From contig JBKHCM010000082.1 in NCBI GenBank assembly GCA_046541805.1, positions 1-14,831 of the forward strand: a stretch of 14,831 nucleotides of DNA. The letters are read 5' to 3'. The stretch is from JAAAPF01 sp046541805 (lineage in GTDB: Bacteria; Pseudomonadota; Alphaproteobacteria; Geminicoccales; Geminicoccaceae). Of the stretch, positions 1 to 8,259 are shown piece by piece; the stretch's first letter is position 1, and every line of letters begins with the position of its first letter. Made by a program: the position numbers and the translations under genes. A model generated the notes under the pieces. That model did not search any database. It was not told the origin of the DNA and saw only the letters and a list, made by a program, of their open reading frames with translations.

Positions 1-136
1 GCGGCCGCCCGGGCTCCGGCGCCCGCGCGGACCCGCCCATCTCCTGACCGGCCGCGCGCGGTTCGCGCTCGAGCGGGAGGCGGGCCGCTTTCGGCTCCCG
101 GCGCCGCGCACCCGCGGGTGGGGACGCCGGTCGGGA
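1..136. other. Left-edge non-coding stretch, no supported gene
   Basis: No gene can be supported here. In plus-strand frame 3 the sequence is open from the edge to a TGA at 45-47, which could be the last 14 codons of a gene lying to the left, but other frames are open too and 14 codons cannot decide it. A perfect 12-bp palindrome, CACCCGCGGGTG, lies at 109-120, and a GC-rich interrupted dyad around 75-100 could form an imperfect hairpin downstream of the adhP stop. Neither has a T-run, so I do not call a terminator. Confidence 0.4.
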
Positions 137-1159
137 TCACAGCGTCATGACGATGCGACCGTCGATCTTGTTCTCCTGCATCTGGCCCAAGATGGCGTTG
201 ATGTTGTCCAGCGTGTCCCAGTGGAAATGGCTCTCGACCGCGTGGTCGGCGGCGAAGGCGAGCGCCTCGGTGAGGTCCAGCCGGGTGCCGACGATCGAGC
301 CGCGCACGGTGAGGCCCTTCAAGACCACCTCGAAGATCGGCAGGGGGAAGCTGCCCGGCGGCAGGCCGTTCATGACCATCGTGCCGCCGCGGCGCATCAT
401 GCCGAGCGTCTGCTCGAAGGCCTTGGTGCTGACCGCGGTGATGACCGCACCGTGAACGCCGCCGAGCTGGGACTGCACCTCGGCCGCGGCGTCGCCCGCG
501 GCGGCGTTGAAGACGGCGTCGGCGCCGAGCTCTCGGGCGAGCTTCAGCTTGTCGTCGGCGATGTCGACGGCGGCGACGCGGCGGCCCATCGCCTTGGCGT
601 ACTGCACGGCCAGATGGCCGAGCCCGCCGATGCCGGAGATCACGACCCAATCCCCCGGCTTGGTGTCGGTCTGCTTGAGGCCCTTGTAGACGGTGACGCC
701 GGCGCACAGCACCGGGGCGGCCGGGCCGTAGTCGAGGCCCTTGGGCAGATGGCCGACATAGTTCGGATCGGCGACGACGTACTCGGCGAAGCCGCCGTCG
801 ACGCTGTAGCCGGTGTTCTCCTGCTGCTCGCAGAGCGTCTCCCAGCCCCGCAGGCAGTACTCGCAGCGCCCGCAGGCGGTGTGCAGCCAGGGCACGCCGA
901 CGCGGTCGCCCTCCTTGACGACGCCGCGCACGGCCTTGCCGACCTGCGCGACCTCACCGACGCCCTCGTGCCCGGGGATGAAGGGCAGCTTCGGCTGCAC
1001 CGGCCAGTCGCCGTGGGCGGCGTGCAGGTCGGTGTGACAGACACCCGAGGCGTGCACGCGGACGAGGATGCGGTCCTCGGGCACCTCGGGCACCCTCTCC
1101 TCGCGGATGTCGAGCGGCTTGCCGAACTCGGTGACGACCGCGGCCTTCATCGTGGCCAT
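137..1159 (-). CDS. adhP: Zinc-dependent alcohol dehydrogenase, AdhP type
   Basis: Medium-chain, NAD-dependent zinc alcohol dehydrogenase of 340 aa, the usual AdhP length, oxidising ethanol and similar primary alcohols to aldehydes in the cytoplasm. Catalytic zinc ligands appear as Cys41 (GVCHTDLH), His64 (GHEGVG) and Cys152 (LCAGVT). Structural zinc ligands are Cys96, Cys99, Cys102 and Cys110. The Rossmann fold has GIGGLG at about 176-181 and an acidic Asp199 after the second strand, which fits NAD rather than NADP. The motif GTRLDLTEA near 291 is typical of AdhP. The ATG at 1159 is preferred because GGGAGG lies 8 nt before it; a second Met three codons later (MKAAVV) matches the N-terminus of many homologues. 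It is the last gene of the operon, 61 nt after the DUF779 gene, and receives the logical place upstream of the aldehyde dehydrogenase in the pathway. Confidence 0.95.
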   Translation of the reverse strand: MATMKAAVVTEFGKPLDIREERVPEVPEDRILVRVHASGVCHTDLHAAHGDWPVQPKLPFIPGHEGVGEVAQVGKAVRGVVKEGDRVGVPWLHTACGRCEYCLRGWETLCEQQENTGYSVDGGFAEYVVADPNYVGHLPKGLDYGPAAPVLCAGVTVYKGLKQTDTKPGDWVVISGIGGLGHLAVQYAKAMGRRVAAVDIADDKLKLARELGADAVFNAAAGDAAAEVQSQLGGVHGAVITAVSTKAFEQTLGMMRRGGTMVMNGLPPGSFPLPIFEVVLKGLTVRGSIVGTRLDLTEALAFAADHAVESHFHWDTLDNINAILGQMQENKIDGRIVMTL

Positions 1160-1220
1160 GTTATTTGCCTCCCTCAAGGCGGTGCGATGTGAACTGGGCA
1201 CGTATTTCACGCTTCTTGGA

Positions 1221-1613
1221 TCAAGCGGGCGGCGGCGCCGCGTCGGCCAGTCGCGCGAGCTCGTCGGCGCTGAAGACGCGCGAGCGGGTGAAGAACCGGC
1301 GCTCGCGGCCGTTGTCGAGCGAGAACATCCCACCCCGGCCGGGGACGACGTCGAGGATGAGCTGGGTGTGGCGCCAGCGCTCGAACTGGCCGCCGCCGAT
1401 ATAGACCGGCACGCCGTCGACGCTGCCGAGCCGGACGTCGCCGGCGCCGACCGCGAAGTCGTCGGCCGGGTAGCACATCGGCGAGGAGCCGTCGCAGCAG
1501 CCGCCGGACTGGTGGAACAGGATGTCCGGATGCTCGCGCCGGATCTCGGCGATGAAGGCACGCGCCGCCGCGGTGGCGGTGACGCGCGCCGGTGGATCGA
1601 GGCTCGCCGTCAT
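1221..1613 (-). CDS. DUF779 family protein (aldehyde dehydrogenase-associated)
   Basis: A 130-aa soluble protein recognised as DUF779, a family with no established function that is repeatedly found beside ExaC/AcoD-type aldehyde dehydrogenases, as here. The conserved core begins around residue 30: HPDILFHQSGGCCDG with Cys39, Cys40 and Asp41, then Cys47 (SPMCYP), then GVPVYIGGGQFERW at 67-80, His82, and LDVVPGRGGMFSLD at 87-100. The clustered cysteines and histidines suggest metal or thiol chemistry, but that is inference only. There is no signal peptide or membrane segment. The ATG at 1613 is preceded by GAGG about nine bases upstream and sits 85 nt after the aldehyde dehydrogenase stop, so it is probably the middle gene of a three-gene operon. 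The last ten residues are Ala/Pro-rich and probably not functional. Confidence 0.9.
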   Translation of the reverse strand: MTASLDPPARVTATAAARAFIAEIRREHPDILFHQSGGCCDGSSPMCYPADDFAVGAGDVRLGSVDGVPVYIGGGQFERWRHTQLILDVVPGRGGMFSLDNGRERRFFTRSRVFSADELARLADAAPPPA

Positions 1614-1698
1614 GGGGCCCGTCCTCGTCGATGGCCGGCAAGGGCTGGGACATCGCGGCGGGACGCGCGTCCCGCCGTCGACGACCGACCGTGGACGC

Positions 1699-3225
<1,527 letters not shown>

Positions 3226-3531
3226 TACCCAGCTCCCTGGTGTGTTTTGGTGCTGTTTTATTTGCAGGTGACGTTATCTTCGAAAGGTATCGACGTCCGC
3301 TCCGCGGAAGTCGCAGCGGCGCGCAGGGGTGGGACGCGAACGGCGGAAATCGGCCGAGGGCCGTCCGCGACCTTCGACCATTTTCCGATGGACAGCCGCT
3401 GCGCAGGGCCGGTCCGACGACGCAGCGCAGCCATTCGCCGCGACGGCGGCTACGGGCGTGATCCGCACGCGTCGGGGCGTTAGGCTACGCGTCCGCGGCC
3501 CGGCGGCCGCTCACCGACCGAGGAGGCACCC
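3226..3531. promoter_or_regulatory. Divergent intergenic promoter region, exaC operon / gabD
   Basis: This 306-nt gap between two divergent start codons must carry the promoters for both directions. The end nearest exaC (about 3238-3290) is clearly richer in A and T than the rest of the window and is the likeliest site of the exaC promoter; I cannot assign definite -35 and -10 boxes. I looked for the sigma-54 pattern (TGGCAC-N5-TTGC) used by AcoR/ExaE-type regulators and did not find a good one in either orientation. Two ACGCGT palindromes at 3467-3472 and 3487-3492 are exactly 20 bp apart, and CCAT-N6-ATGG lies at 3378-3391. The gabD side ends in a GC hairpin (3495-3510). No reading frame here looks like a gene. 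Confidence 0.6.
3495..3510 (+). promoter_or_regulatory. Hairpin in the gabD leader
   Basis: GCGGCC and GGCCGC form a perfect 6-bp stem around a CGGC tetraloop. It ends 10 nt before the gabD Shine-Dalgarno AGGAGG at 3521-3526. A stable hairpin this close could affect translation of gabD or simply reflect GC-rich sequence; the second is quite possible. Confidence 0.3.
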
Positions 3532-5016
3532 ATGGCGACGGCGCTCGAGGATCCCCGCCACCGGCTCAACGACCCGACGCTCTTGAAGGAGCTCTGCCTC
3601 GTCGACGGCGACTGGGTCGGCGCCGACGAGGGCGAGCGGTTCGCCGTCCACAATCCGGCCGACGGGGCGACGCTCGCCGAGGTACCGGCGATGGGCGGCG
3701 CCGAGACGCGGCGGGCGATCGCCGCCGCCGAGCGCGCGATGGTCGACTGGAAGGCGAAGACCGCCAAGGAGCGCGCCCGGATCCTGCGCGACTGGTACGA
3801 CCTGCTGATGGCCAACGCCGACGACCTGGCCACCATCATGACGATGGAGCAGGGCAAGCCGCTGGGCGAGGCCCGGGGTGAGGTGGTCTACGGCGCCGCC
3901 TTCGTCGAGTGGTTCGCCGAGGAGGCCAAGCGGGTCTACGGCGACACCATCCCCTCGCCCTTCCCGACCCGGCGCATCCTCGCGCTCAAGCAGCCCGTCG
4001 GCGTCTGCGGCATGATCACGCCGTGGAACTTCCCGCTCGCGATGATCACCCGCAAGGCGGCGCCGGCGCTCGCGGTCGGCTGCACCGTCGTGATCAAGCC
4101 GGCGGGGCTCACGCCGCTCACCGCGCTGGCCGCCGCCGAGCTCGCCCAGCGCGCCGGCATGCCGGCGGGTGTCTTGAACATGGTGACGGGCTCGAGCGCC
4201 AAGATCGGCGGCGAGCTCACCTCGAACAAGACGGTGCGCAAGCTCTCCTTCACCGGTTCCACCGCGGTCGGCAAGGTGCTGTTGAAGCAGTGCGCCGACA
4301 CCGTGAAGAAGGTGTCGATGGAGCTCGGCGGCCACGCCCCCTTCCTCGTCTTCGACGACGCCGACCTCGACGCCGCGGTCGAGGGCGCGGTGGCCTCCAA
4401 GTTCCGCAACAGCGGGCAGACCTGCGTCTGCATGAACCGGCTCTACGTGCAGTCCGCCGTCCACGACGCCTTCGCCGACAAGTTCGCCCGGCGCGTCGCC
4501 AGCATGAAGGTCGGCAACGGCCTCGAGCCCGGGGTCGAGCAGGGCCCGCTGATCGAGCCGGCGGCGATCGACAAGGTCGAGGAGCACATCCAAGACGCCC
4601 TCGAGAAGGGCGCGCGGGTGGTGACCGGCGGCAAGCGGCACGCCGCCGGCTCGCTCTTCTTCGAGCCGACCGTGCTCGCCGACTGCACCCAGGACATGAA
4701 GATCGCCCACGAGGAGACCTTCGGCCCCGTGGCGCCGATCTTCCGCTTCACGAGCGAACAGGACGCGATTCGGCTCGCCAACGATAGCGACGTCGGCCTC
4801 GCCGGCTATTTCTACGCCCGCGATCTCGGCCGCGTCTTTCGGGTGGCCGAGGCGCTCGAGGTCGGCATCTGCGCGGTCAACGACGGCGTCGTCTCCACCG
4901 AGGTGGCGCCCTTCGGCGGCGTCAAGGAGAGCGGGCTCGGGCGCGAGGGCTCGAAATACGGCGTCGAGGACTATCTCGACATCAAATATGTGAGCCTCGG
5001 CGGCATCGACCGCTGA
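3532..5016 (+). CDS. gabD: Succinate-semialdehyde dehydrogenase
   Basis: A 494-aa GabD-type aldehyde dehydrogenase oxidising succinate semialdehyde to succinate, the last step of GABA breakdown into the TCA cycle. The catalytic set is complete: Asn166 (TPWNFP), Lys189 (VIKPAG), Glu264 (MELGGHAP) and Cys298 in the GabD signature SGQTCVC. Arg174 in MITRKAAPAL corresponds to the substrate-carboxylate arginine of E. coli GabD, and Arg292 (FRNSGQ) is also conserved. The C-terminus EVAPFGGVKESGLGREGS followed by YGVEDYLDIKYV is characteristic. The ATG at 3532 has a perfect AGGAGG five bases upstream. No gabT or GABA transporter is next to it, so the semialdehyde may come from another locus. Related enzymes act on glutarate semialdehyde (DavD), which sequence alone does not exclude. 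Confidence 0.93.
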   Translation: MATALEDPRHRLNDPTLLKELCLVDGDWVGADEGERFAVHNPADGATLAEVPAMGGAETRRAIAAAERAMVDWKAKTAKERARILRDWYDLLMANADDLATIMTMEQGKPLGEARGEVVYGAAFVEWFAEEAKRVYGDTIPSPFPTRRILALKQPVGVCGMITPWNFPLAMITRKAAPALAVGCTVVIKPAGLTPLTALAAAELAQRAGMPAGVLNMVTGSSAKIGGELTSNKTVRKLSFTGSTAVGKVLLKQCADTVKKVSMELGGHAPFLVFDDADLDAAVEGAVASKFRNSGQTCVCMNRLYVQSAVHDAFADKFARRVASMKVGNGLEPGVEQGPLIEPAAIDKVEEHIQDALEKGARVVTGGKRHAAGSLFFEPTVLADCTQDMKIAHEETFGPVAPIFRFTSEQDAIRLANDSDVGLAGYFYARDLGRVFRVAEALEVGICAVNDGVVSTEVAPFGGVKESGLGREGSKYGVEDYLDIKYVSLGGIDR

Positions 5017-5152
5017 CGACGGCGGGCCACGGCCGACCGCGTGCGGCGCGCCCCGGCGGCCGGCGGCGTTCGCCGAAGAACGGGTGGCGCGGCCCGAGGA
5101 GCTGGGCTAGACCGCTCGTTCCCCGCGGCGGTGGCCCGAGCAGGAGGAGGCG

Positions 5153-6523
5153 ATGGACCCGAGCTGGCACCCGGCGAGTTGGCGGACCAAGCCCGCCCAG
5201 CAGCTCCCGAGCTACGTCGATCCGGCGGCGCTGGAGGCCGTCGAGCGCCAGCTCGCGGGCTATCCGCCCCTGGTCTTCGCCGGCGAGGCCCGCAACCTCA
5301 AGGCCCATCTCGCCGAGGTGGCGCGCGGCAAGGCGTTCCTGCTCCAAGGCGGCGACTGCGCCGAGGCCTTCGCCGACTTCAACGCCGACAAGATCCGCGA
5401 CACGCTCCGGGTGCTCCTGCAGATGGCGGTGGTCTTGACCTACGGCGCCGGCCTGCCGGTGGTGAAGCTCGGCCGCATGGCCGGGCAGTTCGCCAAGCCG
5501 CGCTCCGCCGACGTCGAGCGCCAGGGCGAGGTCGAGCTGCCGGCCTATCGCGGCGACATCGTCAACGAGCTCGCCTTCGAGGACGGCGCCCGCACCCCCG
5601 ACCCCAGGCGCCAGCTCCAGGCCTACGCCCAGGCGGCGGCGACGTTGAACCTCTTGCGCGCCTTCACCGAGGGCGGCTTCGCCTCGCTCGAGCGGGTCCA
5701 CAGCTGGAATCTCGGCTTTTGCGAGCGCTCCGCCCAGGGGCAGCGCTACCAGGCCTTCGCCGATCAGATCACCGACGCGCTCGCCTTCATGCGGGCCTGC
5801 GGGGTCAGCGATCTCTCCACCCCGGAGATCAAGCGCACCAGCTTCTACACCAGCCACGAGGCGCTGCTCTTGGGCTTCGAGGAGGCGATGACGCGGGTCG
5901 ATTCGACCTCGGGGCAGTGGTACGCCACCTCGGCGCATCTGGTCTGGATCGGCGACCGCACCCGCCAGCTCGACGGCGCCCATGTCGAGTACTGCCGCGG
6001 CATCGCCAACCCGATCGGCCTCAAGGTCGGCCCGACCCTGGCGCCCGACGAGCTCCTGCGCCTGATCGACCGGCTCAACCCGGCCGACGAGGCCGGCCGG
6101 CTGACGCTCGTCACCCGCTTCGGCGCCGATCAGGTCGAGGCCAAGCTGCCGGGGCTGATCCGTGCCGTGCAGCGCGAGGGCCGCAGCGTGGTCTGGGCCT
6201 GCGATCCGATGCACGGCAACACCATCAAGTCGTCGTCGGGCTACAAGACCCGGCCTTTCGAGCGGGTGCTCGCCGAGCTCCGCCGCGTCTTCGCCGTGCA
6301 CCAGGCCGAGGGCTCCTACGCCGGCGGGCTCCACGTCGAGATGACCGGCGAGGACGTCACCGAGTGCACCGGCGGCGCCCAGGCGATCACCGACGACGCC
6401 CTCGCCGCCCGCTACCACACCCACTGCGACCCGCGCCTCAACGCCCAGCAGAGCCTCGAGCTCGCGTTTTTGACGGCCGAGGCGCTGCGCGCCGACCGCG
6501 CCCAGCTGCGCGAGGCCTCCTGA
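5153..6523 (+). CDS. aroG: Class II DAHP synthase (3-deoxy-7-phosphoheptulonate synthase)
   Basis: This 456-aa enzyme condenses phosphoenolpyruvate and erythrose 4-phosphate to DAHP, the first step of the shikimate pathway. It belongs to the plant/Mycobacterium-like class II family, not the E. coli AroFGH class. Signatures seen in order are LLQGGDCAEAF with metal-ligand Cys69, KLGRMAGQFAKPRS near 105-118, GDRTRQLDGAHVEY, NPIGLKVGP, DPMHGNT with the metal-ligand His, GGLHVEMTG with the ligand Glu, and HTHCDPRLNAQQ with the ligand Asp. Length is close to the roughly 460-aa mycobacterial enzyme. The ATG at 5153 follows AGGAGGAGG. It lies 136 nt after gabD, so it probably has its own promoter, and is followed 16 nt later by the phosphoribosyltransferase-like gene. 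Any allosteric control by aromatic amino acids cannot be read from the sequence. Confidence 0.96.
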   Translation: MDPSWHPASWRTKPAQQLPSYVDPAALEAVERQLAGYPPLVFAGEARNLKAHLAEVARGKAFLLQGGDCAEAFADFNADKIRDTLRVLLQMAVVLTYGAGLPVVKLGRMAGQFAKPRSADVERQGEVELPAYRGDIVNELAFEDGARTPDPRRQLQAYAQAAATLNLLRAFTEGGFASLERVHSWNLGFCERSAQGQRYQAFADQITDALAFMRACGVSDLSTPEIKRTSFYTSHEALLLGFEEAMTRVDSTSGQWYATSAHLVWIGDRTRQLDGAHVEYCRGIANPIGLKVGPTLAPDELLRLIDRLNPADEAGRLTLVTRFGADQVEAKLPGLIRAVQREGRSVVWACDPMHGNTIKSSSGYKTRPFERVLAELRRVFAVHQAEGSYAGGLHVEMTGEDVTECTGGAQAITDDALAARYHTHCDPRLNAQQSLELAFLTAEALRADRAQLREAS

Positions 6524-6539
6524 CCGCCGGCCGTCTTCG

Positions 6540-7649
6540 ATGAGCGACGACATCGCCCGCTTCACCGATCAGTATTTCTTGAAGACGCGGGAGATCGTCG
6601 GTCGCTTCGGCGACGTGCGCGTGACCTACGCGGTGTTCATGCGGCGCCCGGTGCTGTTCTGCCCGCGCCTGGCGGTCGGTTGGCTCGAGGCGCGCGCCAA
6701 GGAGCGCGGCGTCAGCTTCGAGATCGACCTCTGCCACCCGGAAGGGGCCTGGGTCGGTGCCGGCGAGCCCTTGATGTACATCACCGGCTCGTTCCACGGC
6801 CTCTGCGATCTCGAGACACTGTTCCTGCAGCAGCTCGGCCCGCCCTGCGTGGCGGCCTTCAACGCCTATACGATGTGCACCGATTTGCCCTACGTCGCCT
6901 TTCTCGCGATGGACGCGCGGCACTGCGCCGGGGCGGCGATGGCGGACATGATGGCCTATGCCGCGAGCGTCGGCTCGGCGCGCGCCCAGCGCGAGGGCGG
7001 CGCCAAGGGGTTCATCGGCTCGGCCAACGACGCCACCGCGCACTATTTCGGTCGCGAGCGCGGGCTGGGCACGATGCCGCACGCGCTCATCGGCTATGCC
7101 GGCTCGACGGTGCGGGCGGCCGAGATGTTCCACGAGACCTTTCCGGACGAGCCGCTCTACGTCCTCGTCGACTATTTCGGCCGGGAGATCTCCGACGCGC
7201 TCGCCGTGTGCCGGGCCTTTGCGGAGCTCGGCCGCGGCGGCCGGCTCGGTGTCCGGATCGATACCCACGGCGGCCGCTTCGTCGAGGGGCTCGACACCGC
7301 CGCCTCCTACGCCGTCCTCGAACGCCACGCCCCGGCCGCGATCCGGACGTATCGCACCGAGCGCGAGCTGCGCTGGCTCACCGGCACGGGCGTCACGGCG
7401 GCGGCCATCTTCCACCTGCGCGAGCGGCTCGACGAGGCCGGCTTCCCGCGGGTGCGGATCATCGCCAGTTCAGGTTTCAGCCCCGAAAAATGTAAGCTGA
7501 TGGCGAGTGTGCGCGCCCCCGTCGACGTCGTCGGTACCGGCTCTTATCTGCCCGAGCGCTGGAGCGAGACCTACGCCACCGCCGACGTCGTGGCCTACGA
7601 CGGGGAGCCTCGCGTCAAGGTCGGGCGCGAGTTTCTGCTCAAGGCTTGA
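6540..7649 (+). CDS. Nicotinate phosphoribosyltransferase-like protein
   Basis: A 369-aa protein of the nicotinate/nicotinamide phosphoribosyltransferase superfamily, which joins a pyridine base to PRPP in NAD salvage. Family landmarks are the N-terminal TDQYFLKT, GSANDATA around 160-167, GTMPHALI with His181 at the place of the phosphorylated histidine, RIDTHGGRF at 239-247 where typical enzymes have RIDSGDL, IIASSGFSP, and VDVVGTGSYLP in place of the phosphate-binding VxxFGVGT. It is shorter than canonical PncB (about 400 aa or more) and diverges at the RIDSGDL loop, so the substrate could be another base. The ATG at 6540 lacks a visible Shine-Dalgarno sequence; translation may depend on coupling with aroG, which ends 16 nt upstream, and TDQYFLK is at the expected distance from the N-terminus, supporting this start. 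Confidence 0.82.
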   Translation: MSDDIARFTDQYFLKTREIVGRFGDVRVTYAVFMRRPVLFCPRLAVGWLEARAKERGVSFEIDLCHPEGAWVGAGEPLMYITGSFHGLCDLETLFLQQLGPPCVAAFNAYTMCTDLPYVAFLAMDARHCAGAAMADMMAYAASVGSARAQREGGAKGFIGSANDATAHYFGRERGLGTMPHALIGYAGSTVRAAEMFHETFPDEPLYVLVDYFGREISDALAVCRAFAELGRGGRLGVRIDTHGGRFVEGLDTAASYAVLERHAPAAIRTYRTERELRWLTGTGVTAAAIFHLRERLDEAGFPRVRIIASSGFSPEKCKLMASVRAPVDVVGTGSYLPERWSETYATADVVAYDGEPRVKVGREFLLKA

Positions 7650-7731
7650 ATTGGGAATGATCCGCGGTCGGTTCAGTCCATGGTTGAGATGGACGACCCC
7701 GTCCCCGCAAACGCAGGAGGATGCACGCGTC

Positions 7732-8259
7732 ATGGAGCCCGAGGACGCGCTGGAACGAGCGCTCATGAGCCACGTCGCCGGGCTCCGCCGCTACGCCCGA
7801 GCTCTCATCGGCAACGCCAACGACGCCGAGGACCTCGTCCAGGAGAGCCTGACCCGCGCGCTCGGGCGGCTCAAGCCGTGGCGTCCGGTCCGCGACCTCC
7901 GGGCCTATCTCTTCGCCGTCCTCCACAACCTCTACGTCGACGAGTACCGCTCCAAGCGCGCCGCGCCGCCGACGGTCGACATCGACAACGTGCTGCACCA
8001 CCCCGCCGCCCCGCCGGATCAGGATCGGCGCCTGGAACTGCGGGATCTCGCCCGTGGCCTCGCCTGTCTGCCGGAGGAGCAGCGCGAGGTCGTCCTCCTG
8101 GTCGGTATCGAAGGCTTGAGCTACGCCGAGGTCGCCAACGTTCTTGACATCCCGATCGGGACCGTCATGTCGCGACTGTCACGGGCGCGGAGCCATCTGC
8201 GTGAGCTCGTCGAGGCGCGCCGCATGCCCGCGCCCACCGCCGTACGGAAACCGTCATGA
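7732..8259 (+). CDS. ECF-family RNA polymerase sigma factor
   Basis: A 175-aa extracytoplasmic-function sigma factor. Region 2 covers about residues 16-78, with NDAEDLVQESLTRAL at 30-44 and the promoter-opening helix DLRAYLFAVLHNLYVDEYR at 55-73. Region 4 covers about 105-157: LPEEQREVVLL, then the helix-turn-helix GLSYAEVANVL, IPIGTVMSRLSRAR. No extra C-terminal domain is present. The ATG at 7732 is chosen because AGGAGG (7715-7720) lies 11 nt upstream, which is rather long, and because the protein begins normally there. An out-of-frame ATG touches the same AGGAGG at 7721 and might compete for ribosomes. The gene overlaps its anti-sigma factor by ATGA, so the pair is co-translated. It begins 82 nt after the preceding gene. 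Confidence 0.94.
   Translation: MEPEDALERALMSHVAGLRRYARALIGNANDAEDLVQESLTRALGRLKPWRPVRDLRAYLFAVLHNLYVDEYRSKRAAPPTVDIDNVLHHPAAPPDQDRRLELRDLARGLACLPEEQREVVLLVGIEGLSYAEVANVLDIPIGTVMSRLSRARSHLRELVEARRMPAPTAVRKPS

Noticed and set aside
1..47. C-terminus of a plus-strand gene ending at TGA 45-47
   Set aside because: Only 14 codons are visible and other frames are also open, so coding cannot be shown.
1160..1561. N-terminal extension of adhP upstream of the Met at 1159
   Set aside because: The extension is Ser/Arg/Ala low-complexity sequence read out of frame across the DUF779 gene, while GGGAGG marks the start at 1159.
3226..3531. Sigma-54 promoter for the exaC operon
   Set aside because: Relatives in acoR/exaE systems can use one, but I saw no credible TGGCAC-N5-TTGC in either orientation.
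3511..4710. 399-codon minus-strand frame antisense to gabD
   Set aside because: It is a GC-bias shadow of gabD and would begin inside a conserved coding region with no ribosome site.
4982..6565. 527-codon minus-strand frame, and the 500-codon plus-strand frame at 5041-6543, over aroG
   Set aside because: Both are shadows of the class II DAHP synthase, whose own frame has full family signatures and an AGGAGG site.
7507..7731. N-terminal extension of the ECF sigma factor
   Set aside because: It overlaps the end of the preceding gene in another frame and has no sigma-factor similarity.
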